34,750 bases of DNA. It comes from Acephala macrosclerotiorum. Lineage: Eukaryota; Ascomycota; Leotiomycetes; Helotiales; Mollisiaceae. The notes under the pieces were generated by a model. It did no database searches, had not been told where the DNA came from, and saw only the letters and a list, made by a program, of their open reading frames with translations. The stretch lies in the NCBI GenBank assembly GCA_014904845.1, contig MU119641.1, positions 1 through 34,750 of the forward strand. Reading direction: 5' to 3'. This document shows positions 22,836 through 34,750 of this stretch, piece by piece. Numbering within the stretch: the stretch's first letter is position 1; the number at the start of each line of letters is the position of its first letter. Position numbers and translations under genes: made by a program.

Positions 22836-25681
22836 ATTAAAAATAAATTAAATAAATAAATTAAATAATTTATTAATTAATTATAAATTATTAATTTAAT
22901 AAATACGTAAAAATTAAAAAATATAAATAATATTAATTTCAATTCGATTTAATATTTTACGTAATTATTAAATTAATATTATATTTATATTAATAATTTT
23001 TTTTATAATAAAAATTAATTTAATTTAATTATTTAAAAAAACGTTTAAAAAAATATTTTTTTATTATAATTTATTAATATGTAAAATTCGTTAATATTTT
23101 AATATAAAAATTATATAATTAAACTTGAAAAATAATATTAATAAATTAATATTATTTTTAAAATTAATTGAAAATTATAAATATTAAAATTAAAATAATA
23201 TTTTTAAAATTTTTATTTAAAATTTTAATTTATTATTTTAATTCTTTATTTAATATAATAATTTTTTTTTATTAAATTTTAATAAATAAATTCAAAATTA
23301 TTTTAAATTAATAAATTATAATAATATTAATTTTTTTAATTTATTATTTTTAATATTTAATTTAATTTTTTTATTTTAATTTTTTTATTATAATTAAATT
23401 ATATTTTTAAATTAAATTAAAATATATTTATTAAAAATTAATAATATTTTTAATATGAAAATTTTTTTAAATTTAATTAAAAATTTAATTTTATTAAATT
23501 TGTTTTTTTTTCGAAAATAAATTTTTTTTTTTATTAATATAAACGTATTATCAATTTATATTTTAATAATATTAAAAAACTTTTTAATAATTATAATTAA
23601 AAAATAAAAATCGTATATCGATATAATTATAAATAGTTTTTTTTATAGTATTTATAATATGTAATTTATTTAAATATTTTTATTTTTATAATTTTATATA
23701 AAAATTTTAAAATAATTATAATTATATTTAATAAATATAAATAATAAATTTTTTTCAATAAACGTATTAATATAAATCGTTAAAATTTTATTATAAATTA
23801 AATATAAATTTAAATAATATTATAAAATTATATTTTAATTTTTTTTATTTAAAAATTAAATTAAAAAAAATATTAATATTATAATTAAATATTAATTAAT
23901 TTTTTAAATTATTAAAAATTATAAAAAAAAAAAAATTTTTTTTATTATTATATTTTTAAATTATTAATTTCAATTTCTCGTAAAAAATATTAATAATTTT
24001 ATTTTTAATTTTATTAATTAATTTTAAATTAAAAATTCGAATTTTAATATATTTAATAAAATTATATTAAACGAAATTAAAAATTCTTTTTATAATTAAA
24101 TTATTAAATTTCTTTTTTAATATATTTTAAATAATTATTTAAAAATTATAATTATATTTTTTTTTTATAATTTTAATAATAATTTTATATTTTTTTTTTT
24201 TATTTATTATAAAAATTATAAAAATTTTAATTTTTTTAATAATAATAATAAAAAATTAATCGTTGAAATTTTTATAATTTCTTTTTATCGTTTTTAATAA
24301 AATTATAATATTTATTTTATTTAAGTTTTTTATTATATATATTTTTATTTTATAATTTTTTTAAATATTTTTAATTACGTTTTTTAATTAGTTTTTAATT
24401 TAATTTATTCGATTAAAAAAAATTAAAAAATTTTAAAATTTTTTTTTATATAATAAAATTTAATAATTATTATATAAAAATTAATCGATTTATAAAATAT
24501 ATTAATTATATATATTTTTTTTATTAATTATTAATAATTTATATAATTTTTTTTATTTGTTTTTTTAATATTAAACGTATAAATAATATTTTTTTTTAAT
24601 AATTAATAATAATAATACGTTATTTTTAATTATTATTTATAATATTATATTTTTATTAATTTATTTTTCGATTAATTTATCGCGAATAATTTTATAAACT
24701 CGATATAATAAAATATAATATTTTTTTATATTTTTTATATTATTATAAATTTTAATGAATATTTTTTTAATTTTAATTATTATTATTATAATATTTTATT
24801 GAAATTTTATAAACGAAATTTTTTTTTTCGACGTTATAAATAATATAATTTAATAGTTTTTAATATATATTAAAAAATACGTAATTAATATTACTTTCGA
24901 AATTAATTATTTATAAGAATTTTTAAAAAAAGAATATATAATTTTATTATAATCGTTTTTCTATATAACGAATTCGTTTCAAATCTCGAAAAAAAAAAAT
25001 TAAAAAAAAAAAAAAACTCGTTTTAAACAAAGAATTCAAAGTTTAAAAATTTTTAAATTATTATTATTTTTTTTTAAAAATTTAATAATATTTTTAATAT
25101 TTTTATTAGTATTAAATTTTTTTATAATTTGTTTTTTTTTTTTTTAAAATTTAATAAAAAAAATAAATAAACGAATTTCAAATTTAAATTTATTATTAAA
25201 AATAATTAAATATTTTTAATTATTTTTTATAAATATTATTAATTTTTCAATTTCGTATTTAAAAAAATATTTTTATTTTTCTTATTTTAAAATATTGAAA
25301 AACTAATTTAATTTAAATTATAATTTGTTTTTATTAATAAATATATAAATATTTATTATTTGACGAGTTTTAATAATTTAATAATTAAAAATTATTATTA
25401 AAAAATTCTTTAAATCGATTTTTAAAAAAAAATTCAAAATTTATTATAAATTTTTTTAAGTTTTTCATAAATAGTATTATTAATAATTTTTTCGTTAATA
25501 TTAATAAATATTAAATTTACGAAAAATAAAATAAAAAAATTAAAATATTTAAAATTATTAATATAAATTCGATCGATAAAAATCTTTATTTTATAAACGT
25601 GTAATTTTAATTTTTGAAATTCTTTTTTTATAATATTTGATTAAATTTACTTTTAAAATTTTTTAATTAAAATTCGATTTT
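22836..25681. other. AT-rich desert with little CpG
   Basis: No gene, RNA or convincing repeat. Nearly pure A/T, with long lines lacking C altogether (for example 23,161-23,220). A slight rise in CpG occurs near 24,660-25,030. Confidence 0.65.
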
Positions 25682-25910
25682 TATTAATATATTTAAAAAC
25701 AAATTACAAAATATTAAAATTTTAATTTAATATTAATAATTTTATTTTGTTTATTTTTTTCTAAAAAGAGTTTTTATTTGTTTATATAATTAAATAAAAT
25801 AAACGTAAAATTAAAAAATAAATATTAAAATAATTATTATTAAAAATAATAAAAATTATAATTCGAATTATTTAATCGATTATTTAAACGATTATTTGAT
25901 TAAATCGACA
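25682..25910 (+). repeat. R2 copy 3
   Basis: A 229-bp segment colinear and equal in length with 16,631-16,859, in the same orientation. It is one step more eroded at some sites (tactaaa to tattaaa, ttactttg to ttattttg) and less at others (it keeps aatcgatt where copy 1 has aattaatt). Neither copy is therefore a simple descendant of the other; both derive from a common source. Not associated with an island here. Confidence 0.8.
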
Positions 25911-27031
25911 ATTTTCAATACTAGAAAAAATATTTATTCAAATAATTTTTTTAAAAAATCGAAATAATTAATTTATTATTTTTTTTAAAATTATTAAATC
26001 GTAAATAAATTATTTGAAATTTTTTTAAAAAAAAAAAATTAATATATAATAAATTTAAATTTTAAAATATATTTATTTTTTTTATAAAAAAATTAATCAA
26101 ATTTATTGTTTTAATAGAATTTAATAAATTGAAAAAAAATAATAAAATAAATTTTTTTTTTAAAAAAAATCGATAAAATAATAATTACAATTTAAAATTC
26201 GTTTATAAAAATTAAATAATAAAAAAATATATATATATTATATAAAAAAAAAATTTATTAAAAAAAATTTATTAATAATAAAATTTCAATATATTAATTT
26301 TTTTAAAAAAAAACGATAAAAATTTTTTTTTTTTCGTTTATTTAAAAAAATTTTATAAAATAAAAATTATTACAATTTTTAAATCAATAAACGATTTAAT
26401 TGAAAAAATAAAATAAAAATAATAAAAATTTATAAAAATTAAAATCGATTTTTCGTTAATAGTTTTTATTTATAATAAAAAATAATAAAAATATTTATAA
26501 ATTAAAAACGAGTATTAAAATAAATTTAAATAAATTAAAATTTTTTTTTTTTAATTTATAATTTATAAATTTTAAATAATTATATTTTTATAATTTTAAT
26601 TTGTTTTTTATTATTTTTAAAATACAAATCGAGATTTTATAAAACGTTATATAATAAACTCGATAAAATTATTTAATAAACAAATACTTATAAATATTAT
26701 AAACAATATTTAAAATTTTAATACGATTAACGAAATTCAAAATATTGAAAAAAATAATATTTGATTTTTAAATATTATTTATATTATATATATAATTAAT
26801 TATTAAACGTATATTATTTGATTAAAATTCGCGAATTAAATAAAATAAAATATTAATAATTTTATATTTTTTTAATATAAATATAAATATATTATAATAT
26901 TTTTTATTATCGATAATAAATTTTTTGAATTTAATTAACGTAAAAATTAAAACGAAAAAAAAAAAACGAATCAAAAAACTCGAAAAATTTAAAAAATTTG
27001 AAAAAATCAAAAATTTTATACGAAAAAATTA

Positions 27032-27032
<1 letters not shown>

Positions 27033-27060
<28 letters not shown>
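27033..27060. repeat. Trinucleotide inverted repeat
   Basis: A run of aat units meets a run of att units head to head, giving 14-bp perfectly complementary arms with no spacer. It could extrude as a cruciform, but simple expansion in A/T DNA explains it equally well. Confidence 0.8.
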
Positions 27061-27063
<3 letters not shown>

Positions 27064-29892
27064 TAATAAAATTAATTAAAAAAAAATATTAATATTAATA
27101 ATTTTTTAAAATTTAATATTTTAAATATTCATATTATTAATAATAATAATTAATTATTTTTTAAATTTATTTATAAAAATTAAAAAAAAAAAATTTAATA
27201 TATTTTTTAATTATTAAAAATTCGTAAAAATAAAAAATAAAATATAATTTTTTTAAATTTATTTTATTTAAATTTATAATTATTAAATAATTATTTGTAT
27301 TTTTTAAATATATTAATACTTTTTTATAATTAATAAATTGAAAAATTTTTAATCAAATTAAATTGAATTTATTAAAACGCAATATACGATTTTTTAATTT
27401 ATTTATTTTAAATAAAATTTTTTATTTAAAATTATATATTATTTTAAAAATTTTTTAAAAAATTTCAAAATAATATTATTTTTTATTTTTTTTTTATTTA
27501 ATTAAAAAATTTTTATTACGTTTTTAATTTTTATAAATTTATTATTAATATTTTTAATTGTAATTATTATTTTTTTAAATAAGAATTTATTAATAATTTT
27601 TTATAAATTATTAAAATCGCATTATACGATTTATATAAATATATTATAATTATTTTTATTTTGTTTTTTATATATAAAATTTATATTTTTGAAATTTAAT
27701 AAAATATTTTTTTGAAATATAATAATAATATTATAAAAATTTCGAAAATAAAAATTGAAATTATAAAATTTATATATAAAAAAATAATATAATAAATTAA
27801 TTAAATTTTAAAAATAAAAAACGCGTAAATTTAAAAAAACAAATTTATTAATAAAATCGAAAAATATTATAAGTTTTTATATTTATAAAAAAATTATATA
27901 AAAAAAATAAATAAATATTTTTATATTTTAAAAAATTGAAAATCGTAAAATTTATTTATTTTTATAAATTTTTTTTTTAAAATATATTAATATATATAAT
28001 TAAAATATTATAATATTAATTTCGAATAAAATTTTTTAAAAGTTTTAAATAAATAATTTTATATTGATTTTTTATAAAACGTATTAAATAAATTTTTTAA
28101 AAAAAAAAATTAAATAAAATAAATATTTATAAATTGTTTTTATAAAAAAAATATATGCGATTAATAAAATTATTTATATATAAAATAATATAAAATTAAA
28201 AAATTATATATTTTTTTTTTTATAAATTATAATAAATATTATATTAATAAACGTTTATATAATTTAAATATAATTAAATATAATTAAAATATATTTAAAT
28301 ATATTAAAATATATTATATATTTTTTTTTATAAATTTTAAAAATTAAATTTTTTTAAAATTTTTAAAAAAAAAAAAATAATATAATTTTATTTTTTTATA
28401 TAATAAAATCGTTTTAATTATAATAAAAAAAAATTTTAAAATATAAATAAAATTTATTAAAATAATTAAAAATTTTTTAAAAAAAATTAATAAAAAAATA
28501 AAATTATTATAAAAAAAAAAAAATATTTTAATTAAAAAATTATTATTATTTTGAAATTTATTGAAATTTATTTATTTATTAAATCGTTAAAAAATTATAT
28601 ATATTTATTTTTTTCGATTTTATTAAATTTAAAAATACAAATTACAATTTTAATTTTTTTTTTAATTTTTTAAATATTTTATTTATTATTAAATTTTTTA
28701 ATTGTATTTTTTTTTTATATTTGTATTTTTATTATTATTAAAATTAATAAATTTAATAATATTTTTATTTTTATTATTATTCAAAGAATTTTAATATTTA
28801 TTTTTTTTAATAAATTTTTTTAAACGATTTTTAATATATAATTTTCGAATTATTATTTCGTTTATTTTTTTAAATAAATAATTTTTTTTTAATTAATTTA
28901 TTTAATAAATTCAATATAAATTCAATTATTTATATAATAATTTAATATTTTTAAATATATTTTAATTAATAAATTTAATATTATATATTAAAATAAATTT
29001 TTTTTTCGAATTAATTTTTTTTGTATTTAATAATAAACATTGAAATATATTTAATTTTATTTACGATTATATTTTTTTTTTAATTTTTAATTTAAAAAAT
29101 TTCATTTAATTATATATTTTGTTTTAATAAAAAATTTTTCAAATAAAAAATCGAATTTTAATAAATAAAACAATTTTTTTATTATAAATTATATAAAATA
29201 ATATATATTTAATTAATTTATAAATAATTGTTTAATTTGTAAAAAAAATAATTTATAAATATTTTAATTAGTTTTTTTTGTTTTTTTTCGTTAAAATAAT
29301 TAATATTTTTATTTAATTATTTTATTTATTTTCAAATTATATATAAAAATAATAATTCGTTTAATTTTAAATTTATTTAATTTTTTAATAATAATTTTTT
29401 TAAATTTGAATTTTTCGTTTAATTTTATATAAATAATATTATTATAAATAAATTTAATAATTTTTTTAAAAATCGAATTTTTTATTAATTTAATTTTAAT
29501 TTAATTAAAAAAATTATCTCATACTATAATCAAATTATTAAATATTTGATATTACAAAAATTTAATTACATTTATTTTAATATAATAAAATAATAAAATT
29601 ATTTTTTGAAAATGTAAAAACTTTTTATATTTTTTTTATTTTTATATTAATAATTATTATAATTTATTATCAAATTTCAAATATTTTTATAATATTTTTT
29701 TTAATAATATCGATTAATTATTTAATAATAAATATATATATTTTTTAATATATTTAAATTTATTATATAATTTAATTATAATTATTTTATATTATTTTAA
29801 ATTGTTTAAAATAAATTGAAATAAATAAAATTTAATAATATTTTTTTATAATATTTTATTTCGAATATTATAATTATTATTAAAAAAAAAAA

Positions 29893-29894
<2 letters not shown>

Positions 29895-29934
<40 letters not shown>
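29895..29934 (+). repeat. (TTA)n microsatellite, about 13 units
   Basis: Forty bases of uninterrupted TTA repeats. Perfect over its whole length, so likely polymorphic in length between isolates. Confidence 0.9.
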
Positions 29935-29935
<1 letters not shown>

Positions 29936-30195
29936 TATTAATTTATTAATTTTAAAAAAAAACAATTAATATAATATATATAAAAAATACAATTAATATT
30001 GAAAATTAAAAATTAAAAATATCGAATTTAAATTTTTTTTTTAAATTTAATTTAATAATTTAAATAAATATTTTTATTTTATATATTTATTTTTAATTAC
30101 AAACGATCTATTTTCAATTTTTCAATTAATTTTACGTTTTTTAATTCAAATTGAAATTATTTTAATATAATTAAATTTAATTATAATAAATTTAT

Positions 30196-30950
30196 TACAT
30201 CAGGAAAAATTTTTATTGCTAATCATCTGCCAATGGTACCAGCGGCTTGTCAGTGGCGCGCGCTATGCAGTAATTGCATGTTCAAAACTTTGGCGCCCAA
30301 TGATAGTCGATTGGCAAGTGGGTTTAGATCAATAAGAATACTAAAACTCTCGACTCTCGAGCGGCTGCAGACGGCTGCGGGCGGTATTTATGCAGCTACA
30401 CTTAATCAATTGAGCCGCTCAGTCTCTAAGTGCCTTACTCTAAGCTCTTAACACTGATTAATTACAGCACTCGCTCGTAGTACTCGCTCGCAGCACTTAC
30501 TAGTATTCTCTACGCGTGTAAACTTTGCTTGAATCGATCGATTCTACGACTAGATTTTAAATAGTATTAATATTTTCAATTCTCATTCTTATTTATTTCT
30601 TCGATATTTTCAATGATTAATCGAATAAAGTGCGATCGCTAGTCTCTTAACAAAAAACACTAAAACTCAATAGTTTTCAATTGTGCAATTTAATATTTCA
30701 ATACGCGCTCAATAGATTTGCTTAAAATTTTTATAATAGACTAAATAAGTACTATAGATTATATGTTTTAAATATTTAAACGTTTGATCGTAAATTAGTA
30801 TTATTAATAGTATTTTAATAATATTAGTATCGAATTAATATTATTAGTATTAGATTAAAATAATCGATAATATTAATAATCGATTAATAGTTTATTGACT
30901 TACTAATAGTACTATTAACGTACGTGCGTTTCGATAAAACGATTAATAAA
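30196..30950. repeat. Island C: lightly mutated fragment of unidentified, probably repeat-derived DNA
   Basis: Composition rises sharply at about 30,196 and falls gradually after 30,550, reaching the desert by 30,950. It is not an evident copy of islands A or B. It has a nested inverted repeat (gagcggct at 30,359-30,366 with agccgctc at 30,413-30,420; gctgca at 30,364 with tgcagc at 30,391), a direct repeat of cggctgc (30,362 and 30,372), a 13-bp tandem repeat at 30,466-30,501, aatcgatcgatt near 30,532 and GCGATCGC at 30,632. A 72-codon plus-strand frame (30,233-30,451) has a plausible composition but no motif I recognise and no homologue in the window, so I do not call it a gene. It is most likely the young remnant of another mobile element. 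Confidence 0.6.
30466..30501 (+). repeat. 13-bp tandem repeat in island C
   Basis: Units agcactcgctcgt, agtactcgctcgc and the partial agcacttact follow each other head to tail. The second unit differs from the first by C to T at the fourth base and by its last base. Confidence 0.85.
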
Positions 30951-33900
30951 TTTTTTTTTTTTAATATAATATTTGTTTTTTTTTAAATTATTGTTTTTTA
31001 TTTACTATTTTTTAAATAATTCGTTTATAATAATATAAATATTTTTTTTAATATATTTAATTTTAAAATCGAATAATTGTATTTAAATAAATTAATAAAT
31101 AATTAAAATATTAAAAAAATTTATTATTATTCGATTTAATTAAATAATAAATAAATTAATATTCGTTTTAAAAATAAAATAAATATTATATAATTAAAAT
31201 TATAATTTATAAAAAATTTTTAAAATTTTTTAAAAATTTTTTTATTATATTATAATTTTATTTAATAATATTTTAAAATTTTAATTCGTATTAAATTATT
31301 TATTTTCATTTTTTATTTATTAATAAAATTATAATAAATTTTAAAAAATATTAAAATTATTATAAATTTATTTTATAAAAATATTATAATAATTTTTTTT
31401 TTATTTAAAAAAAAATTTTTTTTTTTTAATTAATTAATATAATAATTTATATTTTATAATAAATACAAATATTAATAAAAATTTTAATTTTAAAAATATT
31501 ATTATATTTAATTTATTTTAAAATTTTAATAATTTTTATATTTTTAAAAAAACGTTTTTTAAAATTATAAATAAAATTAATAATAATTATTTTATTCTAA
31601 TAAAATTATAATTTAAATTTTATATAAATTTAAATTTTTTTAATTTAATTTAATATTTTATTAACGAATTAATAAATTTTTAAAAATATTAATTTATTAA
31701 TATAATTAATATAAAAATTTTTAATTTTTATATTATTTAAAAATAATATTACAATTTTAAAAAATACGTTTTTTAAAATTATTATAATAATTTAAATAAA
31801 TTAAATTATAAAATTAATTATTTATAAAAATTTTAAAAAAATATAAAAATTATTATATTTAAAAAAAAAATTTATTAAAAAAATATAAAAATATTTTTTA
31901 AAATAATAAAAATTATTTTTATATTTGTATTAATTAATTAATAATTTTTAATAATTTTTTTTATAATTAAAAATTATTGTTTTTTTTTTAAATATTTTAT
32001 AATTAAATTATTTTCAAAATAGTTTTATTATATTATATATTAAATTATTTTAATACAAATAAATAAATTAATATTTTTATAAATTTAAAAAAAAATTTTT
32101 AATTAAATATTATTATTTTTTTATAATTAAATAATTTTTTTTTTTAAATTTTTATAATTAATTTTTAATAAATAAAAATATTAATCGTTTAAAAATAAAT
32201 TGTAATTTTTTTAATATTAAAACAATTTATAATAATAAATATTTTTTGTATTTTAAATTATTTGAATTAATTTTTTTATTTTTTAAATTTTTTTTTAATT
32301 TTATTAATTAAATTAACGAATTATATTTTTTTAAATTTAAATTTATATATTGTATTACCGTTTATATTAAATAAATTATAATTAAAATTATTTAATAATA
32401 AATTTTTTTTTTATTCGATTTTTTTTTTCGTTTTTATATTCGAAAATTTTTTAATTTCGTTTTTTTTAATAAAATAAAATAATTAATATTTTATATTGTT
32501 TTCAAAATATTTTTTTTTAATATTTACGTTTAAAAATAATAATATTATTATAAAAAAAATATTTTTTTATTTTTTTATTGAAAATATTTTTATTTAAAAT
32601 TTTATTTGTTTTTTTTTATTAAAAAAAACGTTTTATAAAAAATAAAAAAATAAAATTTATTTTTTAAATTAATAATATTTATTTTAATTATATTTATTTT
32701 ATATAAAATAATATTAAAAATATTTAATAAAAAATTAAAAATAAAAAAATATTTATTAAAATATAAAAAATATTTACGAATTTTAATATTGTATTATTTT
32801 TTAATAATATTAATATTTAATTTCTTATATTATATTTTTTTTTTAATATTTTTCAATTTAAAAATAAAAATAAATATAACGATTTTTAATAATTTAATAC
32901 AAATAAATTTTCTAAAAAAAATAATTATAATTATATAAATAAAATTAAAAATTTTAAAATCTCGAAATATATTATTTTACGAATTATAATTTTTATATTT
33001 AATTTGTATTTTTATTATCGCGATAAATAATTATTTTAAAAAGATTTTTTTTATATTATTTATAAAAAAAAAAAATTTTATATTTAATTTTATATTTAAT
33101 TTTTATTTTTATAATTATTATTTTAACGAATTTGAAATTTTATTTAATAATAATAAATAATTAAAAGTTTTTAATATTTGTAATAATATTATTAAAATTT
33201 TAAAATATATATATAAAAATAATATAATATTTTATTTTAATATTTAATATTTCGTATTTTTTATTTGAATTAATTAATTTAAATAAATTAAAATATAATT
33301 TAAAAATAATAATAATATATATTTTTTTAATCAATAATAAAAAATCGATTTTTATGAAACTAATTTTAAATATTATAAAATTTTTAATAATAAAAACAAA
33401 TTAATTCGTTTTTTAAATATTTTTTAATATTTTTTTTATTATAACAATTTTAATATTTATTAAAATCAAATAATAAATATTATTTTTTTATTATTAATTA
33501 ATAATTATTATAATAAGATTTAATATTTTTAAAATATTAATAATTATTTTTTTTTTTTGAAATTTTTGAAAACGATATTATATTTTTAAAAATTTTTTAT
33601 AATAAAATTTTATTTTTATTTTTATTTTTTATTGAAAATTTTTTCGTGTATTTCGAATTTTATTTTTTAATTTATTTATTATTATTATATTTATTAATAA
33701 TCGTTTTATTAAAATTTTAAATATTAATATTATTATTATTAAAAATATATAATAATAAATTCGATTTTTTTAAAAAAATTTTATTAATATTAAATTTTTT
33801 TTTTTTAAAATAATAAATTAAATATATTTTTAAATTTTTTATATATTTTTAAACGTTTATTAAAATCGTAATCAAAAAATTCTTTAATTATTTGTTTTAT

Positions 33901-34750
33901 AATTTGATTATATTAATATCGATTATTTTTAAATATAAATAATCGTGAAAATCAATTATAATTTTAAAAATTATAATATTATTAATTATTTTTTTAATAA
34001 TAATATTTACAATTAATTAATTTATTTATAAATAAAAAATAATCTACGAAAAAATAATTAATAAAAAAAATCGATTTTTTTATTTTTTATTTATTTAAAA
34101 TATTTAAAATAATATTATTCGTTTTATTAATTATTATATATAATATTAATTTTTATTGTATTTCTTTAAACGATTAATAATATATTTTACGAAAATTTAA
34201 TCGATATTAAATTATATAAAATTTTATATTTACTTTTTTTTATATTATTATATTTTTTTCGTTTACGATTAAAATTCGTTTTTTGTTTATATTTTTATAA
34301 AAAAATAAATTAATTTTAATTTTAATTTATAAAAATTATAATATTATTTAATTTTTAAATCATTAAATAATACAAAAAAAAAAATTTAATTTTTTAATAA
34401 AATCGTTTATTTAAATTAAAAATTTTAATATAAATATTTATTGAGTTTTTTAAATTTAAATAATATATAAAATCGAAAATTGAAATTCGATATAAATTTT
34501 TTTAATAATTATATATATTTTTTATTGAATTTTTTTTATAAATAATTCGAATAAAATAAAAAATAATAAATTATTAATTATATTTAAAATTATTTTTTGT
34601 ATTATAATATTTAAATATTGTTATTAAATATTCGAGTATTTCAAATTATTAATTTTATTATATTATTATTATTATTTTTTATATTTATATATAATAATTA
34701 TTTTTTCGTATATTTTTATTAATTTATAATTAATTTTTTGAAAAATTCGT
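30951..34750. other. AT-rich desert (right block)
   Basis: No gene, RNA or convincing repeat. Composition is close to pure A/T with many lines lacking G and C, especially 31,200-32,000. CpG becomes somewhat more common near 32,400-32,460 and after 33,640. The window ends without a telomere-like array. Confidence 0.7.

Larger units (their letters stand above)
25911..30195. other. AT-rich desert between R2 copy 3 and island C
   Basis: No gene or RNA. It contains a (taa)n-(tta)n inverted repeat at 27,033-27,060 and a microsatellite at 29,895-29,934. A 62-codon minus-strand frame at 26,822-27,010 is a run of F, I, L, K and N codons expected from A/T-rich DNA and is not called a gene. Confidence 0.65.

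Noticed and set aside
26822..27010. 62-codon minus-strand frame rich in F, I, L and K, resembling a membrane peptide
   Set aside because: This composition is forced by A/T-rich DNA. There is no start context, neighbour gene or motif to support a protein.
30233..30451. 72-codon open frame in island C
   Set aside because: The amino-acid mix looks natural, but GC there is simply near normal, it is short, it overlaps inverted repeats, and I recognise no motif. It could be a transposon fragment, which a translated search would settle.
1..34750. Yeast-like mitochondrial DNA with GC clusters in A/T spacers
   Set aside because: No mitochondrial gene, tRNA or rRNA appears in 34 kb, and retention of C mainly in CpG with clear RIP-type differences between repeat copies fits nuclear RIP better.
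1..34750. Intergenic DNA of an AT-rich protist such as Plasmodium or Dictyostelium
   Set aside because: Those genomes would be expected to show AT-rich but open coding frames over this distance and do not leave C almost only in CpG; none of the expected frames is present.
34600..34750. Telomere or contig-end repeat
   Set aside because: No TTAGGG-type or other short G-rich array is present at either end of the window.

Overview
The window is almost entirely extremely AT-rich DNA with no gene I can support. Whole 60-base lines (for example around 13,330, 14,050 and 31,210) contain no G or C at all. Where C survives in the AT-rich part it is mostly followed by G (tcga, acgt, tcgt), while CpA, CpT and CpC are rare. 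Loss of C and G on both strands with CpG spared is what repeat-induced point mutation (RIP) acting mainly at CpA leaves behind. I therefore read this as a RIP-destroyed AT isochore of a filamentous ascomycete (Pezizomycotina), possibly subtelomeric, pericentromeric or between gene blocks. The fungal assignment is inference: no gene or rRNA is present to confirm it.

Layout. 1-8560: AT-rich desert, slightly less eroded from about 7,840. 8561-9711: first copy (R1a) of a degenerate repeat family, R1. 10,612-11,740: island A, nearly normal in composition. 12,016-12,890 and about 14,687-15,075: R1b and R1c, same orientation. 15,365-16,630: island B, a second, more heavily mutated copy of island A. 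16,631-16,859, 22,626-22,749 and 25,682-25,910: three copies of a second repeat, R2. 22,060-22,129: an uninterrupted 70-base poly-T tract. 30,196-30,950: island C, a different and only lightly mutated sequence. The rest, to 34,750, is AT-rich desert.

Islands A and B are the most informative part. Each opens with a large palindrome built on a small GC-rich hairpin. Next comes a tandem array of roughly 190-210 bp units: two plus a partial unit in A, three plus a partial unit in B. Each unit carries two G5/C5 hairpins, and an AGCTGCGCAGCT-type palindrome follows most of the second hairpins. The array ends near a GCGATCGC palindrome, followed by a unique tail. No reading frame explains them, so I treat them as a non-autonomous repeat element of unknown type. 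Comparing A with B shows the mutational process directly: differences are overwhelmingly C to T or G to A, and many CpGs survive. B's right end is eroded far more than its left.

There is no operon, RNA gene, CRISPR array or regulated gene to describe. The biology here is repeat invasion followed by genome-defence mutation. All similarities were judged by eye, so percentages and boundaries are approximate.
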